Of a stretch of DNA of 32,862 bases, positions 17,318 to 26,190 are shown piece by piece. The notes under the pieces are model-generated. The model had not been told where the DNA came from. It was given only the letters and a program-made list of their open reading frames with translations, and searched no databases. Positions within the stretch are counted from its first letter, which is position 1. Each line of letters starts with the position of its first letter. The DNA lies in contig NZ_RCBY01000070.1 of assembly GCF_003838195.1 (NCBI RefSeq), forward strand, positions 1-32,862, read 5' to 3'. Position numbers and translations under genes: made by a program. Source of the stretch: Okeania hirsuta. Lineage in GTDB: Bacteria; Cyanobacteriota; Cyanobacteriia; Cyanobacteriales; Microcoleaceae.

Positions 17318-17333
17318 TTGAAAACATTTGATT

Positions 17334-17382
17334 GAAGAAGGAAGAAGGAAGAAGGAAGAAGGCAGAAGGCAGAAGGCAGAGG
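17334..17382. repeat. Heptamer tandem repeat (GAAGAAG to GCAGAAG)
   Basis: About seven 7-bp units in a row. The unit sequence switches once within the array by a single A-to-C change that is then repeated in the following units. Confidence 0.9.
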
Positions 17383-17383
17383 G

Positions 17384-17482
17384 TAAAATTGCTTATGGAT
17401 AGTAAACCACCGACCGCGTGCATGTCCGATCGCCCTAAATAATTTTAAGCACCACCTGTAAGGTGGTGTATTAAACCCGCCA
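17384..17482. repeat. ATTAAACC(C/T)GCC repeat, copy 2
   Basis: Related to 11626-11722 and, inverted, to 26120-26190. It ends AATTTTAAGCACCACCTGT followed by AAGGTGGTGTATTAAACCCGCC, where ACCACCT and AGGTGGT pair. Confidence 0.65.
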
Positions 17483-17834
17483 GAGAAAAGATTAAATTAT
17501 CTTAATCTACAGCTTTAACAATAATTTCCTCATATCAATTTAATTATAGTTGAGTTATATAGATAAGTAGCCAAGAGGTTAAGATATCATCATATAATTT
17601 TTTTAATTTAGTATACAGGGATAAATTTTATCTCAAAAAATCAAAAGAGAATTAAGGTATGAAACAGTTTAAATTATCTGAAATTTACCGTTTACTCAAT
17701 CATTCTTAATTCTCTACCATGCTTAAAACTTTTTTAATCAATCAATTGATTTTTTTAATTTTTTGTGAAATCAGTATTTTGAATTCTGCTTAAGCGTTTT
17801 GCTTCATACTAAAAATTTAGTATGATTTCAGGAT

Positions 17835-18410
17835 CTAAAATTTCAGACTTGACCAAAGACGACTACACCCTTGAGGAGAACTATAAAATAACAAATTCAC
17901 TAATAATTTTAGAGCTAATTTTTCTGGGTTATCCTGGGAAGTATTTTCAGAGTATATGTGATATTGTTTATATGCTTTTTTAAATTTCTCAAGATATTCT
18001 CTTAATAAAGTAACTGATTGAGGTTTAGTATTTTGAGCAGCCACTTGTTCCATTAATGCTACTGCACGACGAATTAATGCTTGGTTTTGTTTTGCCAAGT
18101 GACATATAACTAAAATGAAAGATTTCGCTTCCTCTGTTTTCAGAGGTTGGTTTGCCGACATTCCCCGTTTTTCATCTACCACTAAAGTCAGTTCATCAGC
18201 TAACTTGGGAGATATATTCAATTTACTCGCTACTCGCAATATGCTGTCTGAATTAATTCCTGTTAAAACATTTAAGGCTAATAATTCCATGTCCAATTTT
18301 GTTCTAATCTGGTTTGACCGAACTTTTTTGGCCACAGTAGGCTGGGTATAATCTTGTCTCGAAGGCAGTATAAAAACTGAGGTATTGCCGGGAGCAGCAG
18401 ATGTTACCAT
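17835..18410 (-). CDS. DUF3038 family protein
   Basis: This 191-residue, largely helical soluble protein belongs to DUF3038, a cyanobacterial family of unknown function often encoded beside DUF4335, which lies downstream here. Visible family blocks are LDMELLALNVLTGINSDSIL (about residues 39-58), EEAKSFILVICHLAKQNQAL (about 93-112), IRRAVALMEQVAAQ, and LALKLLVNLLFYSSPQGCSRLW near the C-terminus. Start ATG at 18410 gives MVTSAAPGNTS, like homologues. There is no signal peptide or membrane helix. The pairing with DUF4335 suggests they act together, but this is inference. Confidence 0.85.
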   Translation of the reverse strand: MVTSAAPGNTSVFILPSRQDYTQPTVAKKVRSNQIRTKLDMELLALNVLTGINSDSILRVASKLNISPKLADELTLVVDEKRGMSANQPLKTEEAKSFILVICHLAKQNQALIRRAVALMEQVAAQNTKPQSVTLLREYLEKFKKAYKQYHIYSENTSQDNPEKLALKLLVNLLFYSSPQGCSRLWSSLKF

Positions 18411-18509
18411 ATTATAGACCTCTTAAAAATTTATTACAAGCACGTCTATTGTAGTCGTACTTTGCCAAATTGTGTCTACTATTCGGAAAACTTTATTTGA
18501 CAAAATATT

Positions 18510-18614
18510 TATTAGACATCTCCTCCAAAAGAGGCAACAGGCAACAGGGAAAAATAATTGATAATTTATGGATAAGAATTGATTTGATTTTTGATTTTCA
18601 CGCCTATGTCTATT
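18510..18614. mobile_element. MITE, TATTAGACATCTCC family, copy 3
   Basis: Left end TATTAGACATCTCC (18510-18523), then a GGCAACA heptamer tract (18533-18549), then the core AATTGATAATTTATGGATAA, and a decayed right end (ATGTCTATTTA near 18606). Same layout as 7561-7660, but with a different heptamer. Confidence 0.6.
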
Positions 18615-18655
18615 TACCAATATTTTTTTTGAAAAATAATTGTTTGATTTCTGAA

Positions 18656-20530
18656 TCAGTTAATAAGTATAATTTTGGCATTCAGACCATTATTCCGTAA
18701 AACTTTTAATAGTTGATCGGCCTCAAGACGACTACGAAAAGCTCCTGCCTGCATTACTGAATTACCATTAATATTCGTGGAAAAAGCATCTGGTACAAGC
18801 GATCGCAACTTATAGGTCTGAGCAGCATTATTGACATTAACAACTACTCGATAACGTAGACCCAAGGCCGCAGCACGACTTTGAGAATTACGACGTAAGG
18901 ATAGTCTAGGCAAAGGGTTGGGATTAGGATTTTGATTTCTGCCAATACCAGGAGGTACATAACCCCCACGACCAAGGGGAATATTTGTGCTTGGTACAGA
19001 TAGTAAACCAGGAGATGCAACTGGGGTAGTGGGTTCAAAACTTGGGTTAGTGCTGCTTGGAGGCAAATTTCGCCATCTTTCTAAAGTTCTGCTCCCTGAC
19101 TCTGGTGGCGATACTGGTATTTCAATTGCTCGTGTATTCTGATAATTAGGATTAGTTTGTAGTAGTCTTTGTAAGTTGCCTTGATGAGTTGTTGTCTGGT
19201 AGGAATTTCCCCTAGACCTTGTAGTTTCTGGAGCTGGGACAGGGATAAGAATTGTCGTAGAATTTCCCGGTCTTTGTCGTGAAATAATACTATCAGAACT
19301 GTTCTGCCCCTGTAATTTTTCTGCTGAAGCTGAAATATTTGATTTCTTTGGGGTTGTCTGAATTTCTGGTTCAGTCGATGCAGTTTCCGTAACAGACTTT
19401 TCCTGGACAGACTCTGTTTCTCGATTTACTGTAGGGGTAGTTACAATATTCGGCAAAGGAGCAACTCGCGGGGGTGGAGCAATTTTCCCAGCAATGTCAA
19501 TACTGCCATAATTACGACCGCCTCCTAAAGAATTTCCATAAGCAGGAAGAGTTTGACCTTTTACTGCATGATAAATATTATACCGAATGTTATTACGAAT
19601 AGTATTACGACCAGGTTCTTGAGAATTACCTAGATCTGGTAATGATTTAGCGATCACTGCTACTCCATCCTGTCTATTACCCTCAATATAATTACCCCGC
19701 AAAATTGGGCGTGCATTTCCTTGAATAATAATCCCACTTTGATTTTCAATCAGACGGTTTCCCACTACTTTTGGAGCAGCATCATCAGATATTTTCATTC
19801 CAATACCAGTATTTTGAAACAAATTATCTCTAATTTCCGGCTGAGAATTATGATAAATTGTGATGCCACTTACGCCATTTTCATAGAAATTATTTTCCTG
19901 AATAATTGCTGTATTACTACCCGCTATAGAAATGCCATTTACAGTATTACCACTCAAAGTATTTTTACTAATAACACAACCACTAGATTCTATCCATAAA
20001 CCATAACCTTGAAGATTAGGATTTATGACTGTTACGCCACTTAAATTAGATTCATTAGCAGCTACTATTGTAATATTTTTCCGATTTAAAGTCGGACTAT
20101 TAAAATTACCTCCACCTTGAATCAAAACATTTTTTCCACGGTTAAAATAGTTACCTTTGATGGTAATTTTTGGCTGCAAAATTAAAGGGAATTTTTCACC
20201 TGTTCGTCTATTGTAAGTTCCAGGAGCAAGTAAAATTGTTGTGTGAGGTTGAGCAATTTTCAAAGCATAAGTAATAGTTTTCAAAGGAGCTGTTTTAGTA
20301 CCATCTCCAGAGTCACTACCAATAGATGAACTAACATAAAGTACATTTATTTGAGAATTAGCTGGAGTTTCTGGGGATTGGGCTACTTGTTGTGAAAATG
20401 GTACTGCCAAACTTGCAGAAGTAAATACCCCTAGTAGCGCAGTGGCTAAAATAGGTGATAAAAAGTTGATTTTACGCAGTAAATTTGTTTGATTATTTTC
20501 CTGCGAAAAAAGGATAAATATTTGTTTCAC
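18656..20530 (-). CDS. Secreted right-handed beta-helix (DUF1565) protein with SPOR-like C-terminus
   Basis: The 624-residue protein starts with a signal peptide (hydrophobic about residues 22-42, LATALLGVFTSASLAVP, probable cleavage near SLA). Then comes a DUF1565 region (about 62-170; LYVSSSIGSDSGDGTKTAPLKTITYAL, APGTYN) and parallel beta-helix repeats (about 175-325) rich in N-x-SGI patterns (NGISIAGS, SGITIYHNSQPEIRDN, SGIIIQGNARPILRGN). A low-complexity Pro/Ser/Asn/Arg-rich linker follows (about 355-545). The last 70 residues (YRVVVNV...VMQAGAFRSRLEADQLLKVLRNNGLNAKIILIN) look like a SPOR domain, which binds glycan-stripped peptidoglycan. It is probably a cell-wall protein; any polysaccharide substrate is unknown. 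It stands alone. Confidence 0.85.
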   Translation of the reverse strand: MKQIFILFSQENNQTNLLRKINFLSPILATALLGVFTSASLAVPFSQQVAQSPETPANSQINVLYVSSSIGSDSGDGTKTAPLKTITYALKIAQPHTTILLAPGTYNRRTGEKFPLILQPKITIKGNYFNRGKNVLIQGGGNFNSPTLNRKNITIVAANESNLSGVTVINPNLQGYGLWIESSGCVISKNTLSGNTVNGISIAGSNTAIIQENNFYENGVSGITIYHNSQPEIRDNLFQNTGIGMKISDDAAPKVVGNRLIENQSGIIIQGNARPILRGNYIEGNRQDGVAVIAKSLPDLGNSQEPGRNTIRNNIRYNIYHAVKGQTLPAYGNSLGGGRNYGSIDIAGKIAPPPRVAPLPNIVTTPTVNRETESVQEKSVTETASTEPEIQTTPKKSNISASAEKLQGQNSSDSIISRQRPGNSTTILIPVPAPETTRSRGNSYQTTTHQGNLQRLLQTNPNYQNTRAIEIPVSPPESGSRTLERWRNLPPSSTNPSFEPTTPVASPGLLSVPSTNIPLGRGGYVPPGIGRNQNPNPNPLPRLSLRRNSQSRAAALGLRYRVVVNVNNAAQTYKLRSLVPDAFSTNINGNSVMQAGAFRSRLEADQLLKVLRNNGLNAKIILIN

Positions 20531-20807
20531 GGCTTTCTTCCTAGGAAACTGTGACAGACAATTTAGTTATTATATTTTGTCAAGTATCTCTTATTATAGA
20601 TGTTTTGAACAAATATTTTAATTTTTGTAAAGAGTAGGTTGATTTTTAAGGATAATGGATACCGCTTGAACAGTGATAAATAATTAGGCAGGAGTCAGGA
20701 GGGGAAAAAAGTTCTATCACGCGCTTAAGTGACCAGGTTATAAGTCTTAATGTATCTAGCAAAACTTATTTTTAGAGATAGAAATGGAACTTTGCAATTA
20801 CCCAAAA

Positions 20808-21260
20808 TTATTTACTCTTCCCACTCATTTTGCTCTTAATAAACTCTACTATTGCCTGGTTATGGATACTATTTAGGAGAGTTTCATCATAATTATTTTT
20901 AGTATTAACATCTGCTCCTTTATTAATAAGTCAAGCAGTTATTTCCTGGGTTTTAGAGCTGATTTATAAACTGAGCTGAAACTATGATACTATCTAGGTC
21001 TCAGGAATTTATGGTTTACTGATCCACAATCGGCAAAACCTTTGTCCTGTAATAAATTCAGCCTCTTAATATTTACTTTATAAATCAGCTCTTACCTGCA
21101 TAATAATGTAGTGGAGTATTCTCATGGTTTTTTTGTTCCCACTAAACGATGCTTCATTCACAATTAGTATATCTATTACTTGAGATTTATTATCCTGAGT
21201 AGCATTATGTCATCGAGTCCAAATGTTAGACTTCCTCTGTGCTTACTGGAGTCATCATAT
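20808..21260 (-). pseudogene. Ankyrin-repeat protein, decayed and split by a MITE
   Basis: On the minus strand, about 21110-21225 encodes HNATQDNKSQVIDILIVNE and, after a frame change, ENTPLHYYAGK. The MITE at 20955-21096 interrupts. About 20808-20950 then encodes ITA-stop-LINKGADVNTKNNYDETLL followed by NSIHNQAIVEFIKSKMSGKSK and TAA. PLHYYAG and LINKGADVN are classic ankyrin motifs. At least one stop, one frameshift and the MITE insertion make it non-functional. The 5' boundary is not clear. Confidence 0.75.
20955..21096. mobile_element. MITE, GAGCTGATT family, copy 2
   Basis: GAGCTGATTTATAAA and TTTATAAATCAGCTC form 15-bp terminal inverted repeats, flanked on both sides by TTA in direct orientation. 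It lies between two ankyrin-coding pieces, so it is a true insertion. Related to 608-750. Confidence 0.82.
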
Positions 21261-21416
21261 TCAGACCAGTTGCTTATCCGGTAATTGGACTTGGACTGAT
21301 TCAGATATAGAAATGTCCTTATAGAAGCTATTTGGTCAAGTGATTAATTTCCTCTTGAGCTGATAAGATATGAAATGAAAAATTAACTTCATAAATTATC
21401 AAGGAAATAAATAATC

Positions 21417-21719
21417 ATGGCTATGATGCAAACAGGTTCTGTTGACTTAAACTCCCCTGGAGACAATGCTACACAAAGCGGTGACATTAGTGGTTTTACA
21501 CAAGTTAACTTTCCTACACCATTTCCAGAAGGAACAACTGTAATTGTTATTCCTATGGTTCAAACCTTTAATGGACCAGAGACCCCAGGAGTCCGTCTTG
21601 CTGAGGTTACTACTACTGGGTTTAAGATCCGAATGAATGAATTAATTGGAAAAGGTGCATCACTCTCAGGTAATGCCCACACTACTGAAACAATTGGATG
21701 GGTGGCTTATTCTGTTTAA
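21417..21719 (+). CDS. Small H-type-lectin-like protein
   Basis: The 100-residue protein has no signal peptide. Residues about 28-98 (FTQVNFPTPFPEGTTVIVIPMVQTFNGPETPGVRLAEVTTTGFKIRMNEL ... TIGWVAYSV) follow the pattern of the H-type lectin domain: a V-x-F strand, P-x-V strand, an R-containing turn, a TGF strand and a terminal W-x-A strand. Such domains occur in discoidins, snail agglutinin and some phage tail fibres and bind sugars. The start is ATG at 21417, or the in-frame ATGs at 21423 and 21426; AAGGAA at 21401-21406 is a good ribosome binding site for the first. It stands alone among repeats. The assignment rests on pattern only and is tentative. Confidence 0.65.
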   Translation: MAMMQTGSVDLNSPGDNATQSGDISGFTQVNFPTPFPEGTTVIVIPMVQTFNGPETPGVRLAEVTTTGFKIRMNELIGKGASLSGNAHTTETIGWVAYSV

Positions 21720-22293
21720 TCCTGTAGAGTCTATACTTTAGGGTTGTCTGTAAATTTAACGGCAGGGTTGCTATTCAAAACGGTCGCACATTTATCTTGT
21801 GCGATCGCAATTACGATCAAGAATCTACAATATTGTTATTTTCTGAGAAATTAAATAAAGCCGAAACTTAGGATAGCCCTCAAATATATCCACTATTCCC
21901 TATCAGGATTAACTAGCAACATAAACTTTAACTCAACCCCGAAAATTAAGAAGTTACTCATAGCGATCGCTAAAATTTGTCTATTATTGCTATCCGCTAA
22001 TTACATAAACAATTAATTTAATTTAACGAAAATTTCTACCCTGAGAGTCAACATTTTTTCTAAATATGGCCTAACTAAATATTTTGATCTTGACCCTACA
22101 GTAGCAATCCTGATAGCTAAACTATTTCAGACATTAATAGTTAACTTCTGTATTGCAGGCAATATTATACTATAAAACGATCTATATTAATGGCAAATGA
22201 GAAAATTTGTCATAATCTGCCCTTCAATATTCGAGAGAGCAGGATTATAGTTATGTTGGCAATTTAAGGATTAAAATTTATAGGGTAATTATT
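21720..22293. other. Intergenic region upstream of thiE
   Basis: Two HIP1 octamers (about 21801 and 21963). A perfect 7-bp hairpin TCGCACA/TGTGCGA (21784-21804) overlaps the first and could end the lectin-like transcript, though no T-run follows. No TPP riboswitch was recognised: CTGAGAGTC at 22042 is a partial likeness only. Confidence 0.4.
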
Positions 22294-23376
22294 ATGAACG
22301 ATAAGTATAATTGGGGTCAAAATGTACAGCCTGGGGTTCGCCGAATTCTGGATGCCAACCTAGATAGGGCGAGAGAAGGTCTAAGAATTATAGAAGAATG
22401 GTGCAGGTTTGGCCTCAATAGTATACATTGGGCAAATGAATGTAAACAACTACGTCAAGAGATTGGGAGTTGGCATAGTACAGAATTAAGAATGTCCCGA
22501 AATACCCCTGGCGATCCAGGTACAGAATTGACTCATCCACAGGAAGAGGAACGTTCAGATGTTCAACAACTGCTACAAGTTAACTTCTGTCGCTTAGAAG
22601 AAGCACTACGAGTTTTAGAAGAATACGGAAAAATTTATAATTCTCAAATGGGTTCCGCTTGTAAACAAATGCGTTACCGAGTTTATACTATAGAAAGTGG
22701 ACTTCTCGCCTATAGAAGATATCAGCAATTACAAAACTCCTACCTTTATCTAGTTACCTCACCCAACGATAAATTAATCAATATAGTAGAAGCAGCTCTT
22801 CAGGGAGGGTTAACTCTTGTCCAATACCGCAATAAAACAGCAGACGATATAACAAGATTGACAGAAGCTCAAAAACTCTGTCAACTCTGCCATCGCTACG
22901 GCGCTCTATTTATTGTTAATGACCGAGTAGACATGGCGATCGCTGTGGATGCAGATGGAGTTCATCTAGGACAAGATGATATACCAGTTCAACTTGCTAG
23001 ACAACTGCTTGGCCCTCAGAAACTTGTAGGTCGTTCCACTACAAACCCACAAGAAATGAAGCGAGCTATTCAAGAAGAAGCGGACTATATTGGAGTAGGG
23101 CCAATATATGAAACTCCTACTAAGTTAGATAAACCAGCAGCAGGTTTAGAATACATTAGTTATGCTGTGAATAATTGTACTATTCCTTGGTTTGCCATTG
23201 GTGGAATTGATATGCAAAATTGTGATGAAGTTCTATCTTCTGGTGCGGAGCGTGTATCTGTAGTTAGGGCAATTATGCAGGCAGAGCAACCAACTTTAGT
23301 AACTCAATATTTTCTTTCTCAACTAAATCGTTATCAAGCCCTACGCTCTCATAATATATTACCAGAAAAAATCTAA
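22294..23376 (+). CDS. thiE: ThiD2-ThiE fusion: HMP-phosphate kinase / thiamin phosphate synthase
   Basis: The C-terminal part (about residues 148-350) is thiamin phosphate synthase, which joins HMP pyrophosphate to thiazole phosphate. It has VQYRNK, FIVNDRVDMAIAVDADGVHLGQDD, VGRSTTNPQE, GVGPIYETPTK and WFAIGGID, the usual phosphate- and magnesium-binding stretches of ThiE. The N-terminal part (about 14-130; RRILDANLDRAREGLRIIEEWCRF and NFCRLEEALRVLEEYGK) matches my memory of the ThiD2 family, described as a strictly HMP-phosphate-specific kinase often fused to ThiE. One chain would therefore make and use HMP pyrophosphate. The 360-residue length fits cyanobacterial fusions. thiS starts 11 bp after the stop, so they form an operon. 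Confidence 0.93.
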   Translation: MNDKYNWGQNVQPGVRRILDANLDRAREGLRIIEEWCRFGLNSIHWANECKQLRQEIGSWHSTELRMSRNTPGDPGTELTHPQEEERSDVQQLLQVNFCRLEEALRVLEEYGKIYNSQMGSACKQMRYRVYTIESGLLAYRRYQQLQNSYLYLVTSPNDKLINIVEAALQGGLTLVQYRNKTADDITRLTEAQKLCQLCHRYGALFIVNDRVDMAIAVDADGVHLGQDDIPVQLARQLLGPQKLVGRSTTNPQEMKRAIQEEADYIGVGPIYETPTKLDKPAAGLEYISYAVNNCTIPWFAIGGIDMQNCDEVLSSGAERVSVVRAIMQAEQPTLVTQYFLSQLNRYQALRSHNILPEKI

Positions 23377-23387
23377 ATATTACTAGA

Positions 23388-23606
23388 ATGTCAAGTCAAA
23401 TTACGCTCAAAGTTAACGGAGAAACCCATACTTGTTTACCTCATATACTTTTACCTAATTTTCTGGAACAGTTGGGGTTAAACCCTCGGTTAGTAGCTGT
23501 GGAATATAATGGTGAAATTTTACATAGACAATTTTGGGACAAAACTGAAATACAAGCAGGGGACAAGTTGGAAATAGTTACTATTGTGGGGGGTGGTGTT
23601 GATTGA
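23388..23606 (+). CDS. thiS: Sulfur carrier protein ThiS, with extra residues after the Gly-Gly
   Basis: ThiS carries sulfur as a C-terminal thiocarboxylate for building the thiazole part of thiamin; ThiF adenylates the terminal glycine and ThiG uses the product. The 72-residue protein has the ubiquitin-like fold pattern: ITLKVNGE start, LPNFLEQLGLNPRLVAVEYNGEIL in the middle, IQAGDKLEIVTIVGGG at the end. The usual free Gly-Gly terminus is followed here by Val-Asp before the TGA. These two residues would have to be removed, or the carrier would not work as in other bacteria. It lies 11 bp after thiE and is surely cotranscribed. Confidence 0.92.
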   Translation: MSSQITLKVNGETHTCLPHILLPNFLEQLGLNPRLVAVEYNGEILHRQFWDKTEIQAGDKLEIVTIVGGGVD

Positions 23607-24260
23607 AGTCAGAAGTTAGAAGTTAGAAGTGAGATTTGATAGGCTAAAAACGGGGATTTATATTTATATATGGTTATAGGTAGTGGTGTACAAGTAGTGA
23701 TTTTTGTAGTTTTGTTTCTGGCAGTGAAAGGGATTTAATTATAAATATCACTAGATCTACAGGACTACCTGATTATAGTAACTAAAAACTATAGTGCTAT
23801 ATATTTTAAGACTTAGACAAATATACTTGACTAAAAAATAAAGAAAATTCAGTATTTCAAGCCTCCTACCTACTTTAGTAGGAGGTACTGTTAACTGATA
23901 ACTGAAATAACCTAGTGCAGGATGGCGGAAATAACTGACCAGTTACAAAATCGCGCGAACAATTACAAATCAAAAATGATTGACTGTCAGATGTGCGTCT
24001 TACATTCTGGAGGGGCTGTGTGCGGAATTACTTCCGCACTTTATACACCCCGTAGGAGACGCCAATTAGCACTCGCTTTTAAATGCATGACTTCCGCGTA
24101 GCCGCACTAGACTGTAACCTCGACTACATAATTTTTGATTTTTGATATTTTGTGATTCAAGTACGGATATCCCAATAATTAAACACCAAGCTTTGATTGC
24201 AAAGTCTAGAAAGAAAGCTATACATTAAAGAAAGAAGTATAGAAATAATAACAATTATTT
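23607..24260. other. Intergenic region with two strong hairpins
   Basis: A short heptamer tract (AGAAGTT units, about 23610-23630). Hairpin 1: CCTCCTAC/GTAGGAGG (23862-23885), 8 bp. Hairpin 2: GTGCGGAA/TTCCGCAC (24020-24039), 8 bp with a 4-base loop, inside an outer GGGG/CCCC pairing (24012-24051). Neither has a T-run. No gene was found. Confidence 0.5.
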
Positions 24261-25205
24261 ATGAATAAAAAATTGCTTTCACAGATCGTAAAATCTGTCT
24301 TTGTCATCGGACTAGTGTTTACTTTAGTCTTCAGTCAAGCTGATGCAGCTTTAGCCGCTCGGAGTGGAGGTCGCATTGGCGGTGGGTCATTTAGAATGCC
24401 CAGTCGCACCTATACATCACCTACCCGTAGTCCTGGAGGTGGTTACTATCCTGGGGGTGGTATTGGCTTTCCATTTTTACTACCTTTCTTTGGTTTCGGT
24501 GGGTTTGGCAGTCTGTTTACAATTTTGATTTTTATTGCGATCGCTAATTTCTTAGTTAGTAGTTTCCGAAGAGCAACTCAGGGAGATGAGTTTGACAGCT
24601 ATAGTAATAATCCTACAGTTTCTGTTGCTAGCGTACAAGTTGGTTTATTGGCAGAAGGTCGTAGTTTACAAACAGACCTTGATAGAATAGCGGAAAATGC
24701 TGATACTGGTTCTGCTGCGGGTAGAGCGCAAGTTCTCCAAGAAGCTACATTATCTTTATTGCGTCACCCTGAATATTGGGCTTATGGATCTGCCCAAAGT
24801 GAACAAGCAAAGCTAGACTCGGCAGAAGCAAAGTTTAATCAGTATGCTCTGACTGAACGCAGTAAGTTTTCTGAGGAGACTCTTTCTAATTACAATAATC
24901 AATTAATTGATAAAAACCTTCAAACTTCTCTACCTGTTAGTGAAACTGATGGCGAACTGGTAACTCAGGAAACTGAAGCACCAGGGGAATATATTGTGGT
25001 TACTATTGTTGTTGGTACTCAAGGTAAATTACAGTTGCCAGTTATTAATAGTACAGAAGATGTAAGACGTGCTTTAAGTCAAATGGGTACTATTTCTAGC
25101 GAGCAGTTATTAGCTGTTGAAGTTTTATGGACACCTCAAGCGAGTGGCGATACTTTGACTTCTGAGGATATGGTTGCTGAGTATCCAAATCTTAAATTGG
25201 TTTAA
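24261..25205 (+). CDS. DUF1517 family membrane protein
   Basis: The 314-residue protein has an N-terminal signal sequence (about residues 8-33, ending ADAALAA), a Gly/Arg/Ser-rich stretch (RSGGRIGGGSFRMPSR...), a Gly/Phe-rich hydrophobic segment that probably spans the membrane (about 68-102), and a soluble C-terminal domain (about 118-314) with SVASVQVGLLAEGRSLQTDLDRIA, LRHPEYWAYGSAQSEQ and VVTIVVGTQGKLQLP. This is the DUF1517 layout found across cyanobacteria and chloroplasts. A plant relative has been linked to acclimation to fluctuating light (FLAP1); I recall that link and cannot verify it. It stands alone, followed at once by heptamer repeats. Confidence 0.87.
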   Translation: MNKKLLSQIVKSVFVIGLVFTLVFSQADAALAARSGGRIGGGSFRMPSRTYTSPTRSPGGGYYPGGGIGFPFLLPFFGFGGFGSLFTILIFIAIANFLVSSFRRATQGDEFDSYSNNPTVSVASVQVGLLAEGRSLQTDLDRIAENADTGSAAGRAQVLQEATLSLLRHPEYWAYGSAQSEQAKLDSAEAKFNQYALTERSKFSEETLSNYNNQLIDKNLQTSLPVSETDGELVTQETEAPGEYIVVTIVVGTQGKLQLPVINSTEDVRRALSQMGTISSEQLLAVEVLWTPQASGDTLTSEDMVAEYPNLKLV

Positions 25206-25334
25206 TCAAAAGAAGGAAGAAGGAAGGAGGAAGAAGGAAGAACCGAAGTTGTGATTTTTTGGTCAGGGTATAGCAAGTGGGAGTATCTTGCTCCGGTTGT
25301 GAGTATTGCTTGTCTCCATTTATAGCGCTGTGCA

Positions 25335-25365
25335 CAGGCAACAGGCAACAGGCAACAGGCAACAG
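25335..25365. repeat. Heptamer tandem repeat (GGCAACA)
   Basis: Four perfect 7-bp GGCAACA units, directly joined to the GCGGTGCGACC repeat. Confidence 0.92.
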
Positions 25366-25438
25366 CGGTGCGACCCCGCGACGACGCCAGTCGCAAGGGA
25401 ATGCTGACCAAGAGAGGGAATGCGCACCAAGAGAGGCA
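25365..25438. repeat. GCGGTGCGACC repeat, copy 2
   Basis: Close copy of 11539-11613, including CGCAAGGGAATGCTGACCAA and GCACCAA-AGAGGCA. Both copies are preceded by heptamer repeats, but of different unit sequence. Confidence 0.75.
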
Positions 25439-26119
25439 ACAGGGGGAATAAATTGCCGATAATATAAGACTTTTAGCTATTTGGCCCCTGCTGCAATTTG
25501 TAAATATACCAGCGCTCATTGCTATACCATTACGCCTGCAGGACTACCAATTACTGTACTGTTTGTTAAACTGTAATATTCTCCATTCTTAATTTCTGTA
25601 AGGGTGGGGAATATTTATTTTTGATTTTTGATATATTACTGATTTCCTGGAAGATTGATGAATTTGCAGTAATATCATGTCCGGTTGAATACTTATAAAT
25701 AAACGATGGAGGATTCAGGAGTCAGGAGGGAAGAAAGAAGAGTAGGAAAAAGAGAAAGTTTTTTGATCACTAACTATCCAGACATGATGTAATACCATTT
25801 CTCAAAAAAAATGTTACGAATAAATAAGTGCGATTAAAATATTTTATAGGAGATGTTCCTTTGACAAAAAAAGAGAATTTATGACCTAAAACCTGGTATT
25901 GAAGCCATTAATTCTGGGTCCTGTACGTCGCCAATCCGACGGCTCCCCTACCGAATAAAGAGGCTAGTCATTTGTAGCAAACATTTATCAAATTGGTATA
26001 AGATTATTCCGGAATTTATCAATATTTGATTGTAACTTAACAATAGTAGCATAGCCAGGATATATTAGGTAAAATTTATTGCCTAATATATAATGTGAAT
26101 AGTTATTATCATTTTCTTT

Positions 26120-26190
26120 GTGGGTTTAATACCCCACCGTCAACGGGGGTGTTCAAAATTACTTGGGGGAGCGAATCCCCATGTAATTTT
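26120..26190. repeat. ATTAAACC(C/T)GCC repeat, copy 3 (inverted)
   Basis: The minus strand has the same order as the other two copies. CACCCCCGTTGACGGTGGGG contains a stable hairpin, and ATTACATGGGGATTCGCTCC followed by CCCAAGTAAT forms a second inverted repeat. A GGAGACA-type heptamer tract follows at 26193-26226. Confidence 0.65.

Larger units (their letters stand above)
17318..17834. other. Repeat-filled gap between the DUF3038 and DUF4335 genes
   Basis: At 17334-17382 lies a heptamer tract that changes from GAAGAAG to GCAGAAG units. At 17384-17482 lies the second ATTAAACCCGCC repeat with a GCACCACC/GGTGGTG hairpin. The rest is AT-rich, including a run of T-rich text at 17727-17765, with no gene. 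Confidence 0.5.
20531..21416. other. Region holding a decayed ankyrin gene and a MITE
   Basis: From 20531 to about 20800 there is AT-rich text with a short heptamer tract (GGCAGGAGTCAGGAGGGG near 20689). The ankyrin pseudogene and MITE are given separately. The stretch 21265-21416 is the leader of the following small gene. Confidence 0.45.

Noticed and set aside
22040-22110. Possible TPP riboswitch before thiE (CTGAGAGTC, then TTGACCCTACAG)
   Set aside because: Only the CTGAGA part resembles the THI box. The remaining conserved blocks (ACCTGA, GCGTAGGGAA) are absent and the distance to thiE is long.
25202-25519. Open frame of about 105 codons on the minus strand after the DUF1517 gene
   Set aside because: It is translated heptamer and GC-rich repeat text without any known domain.
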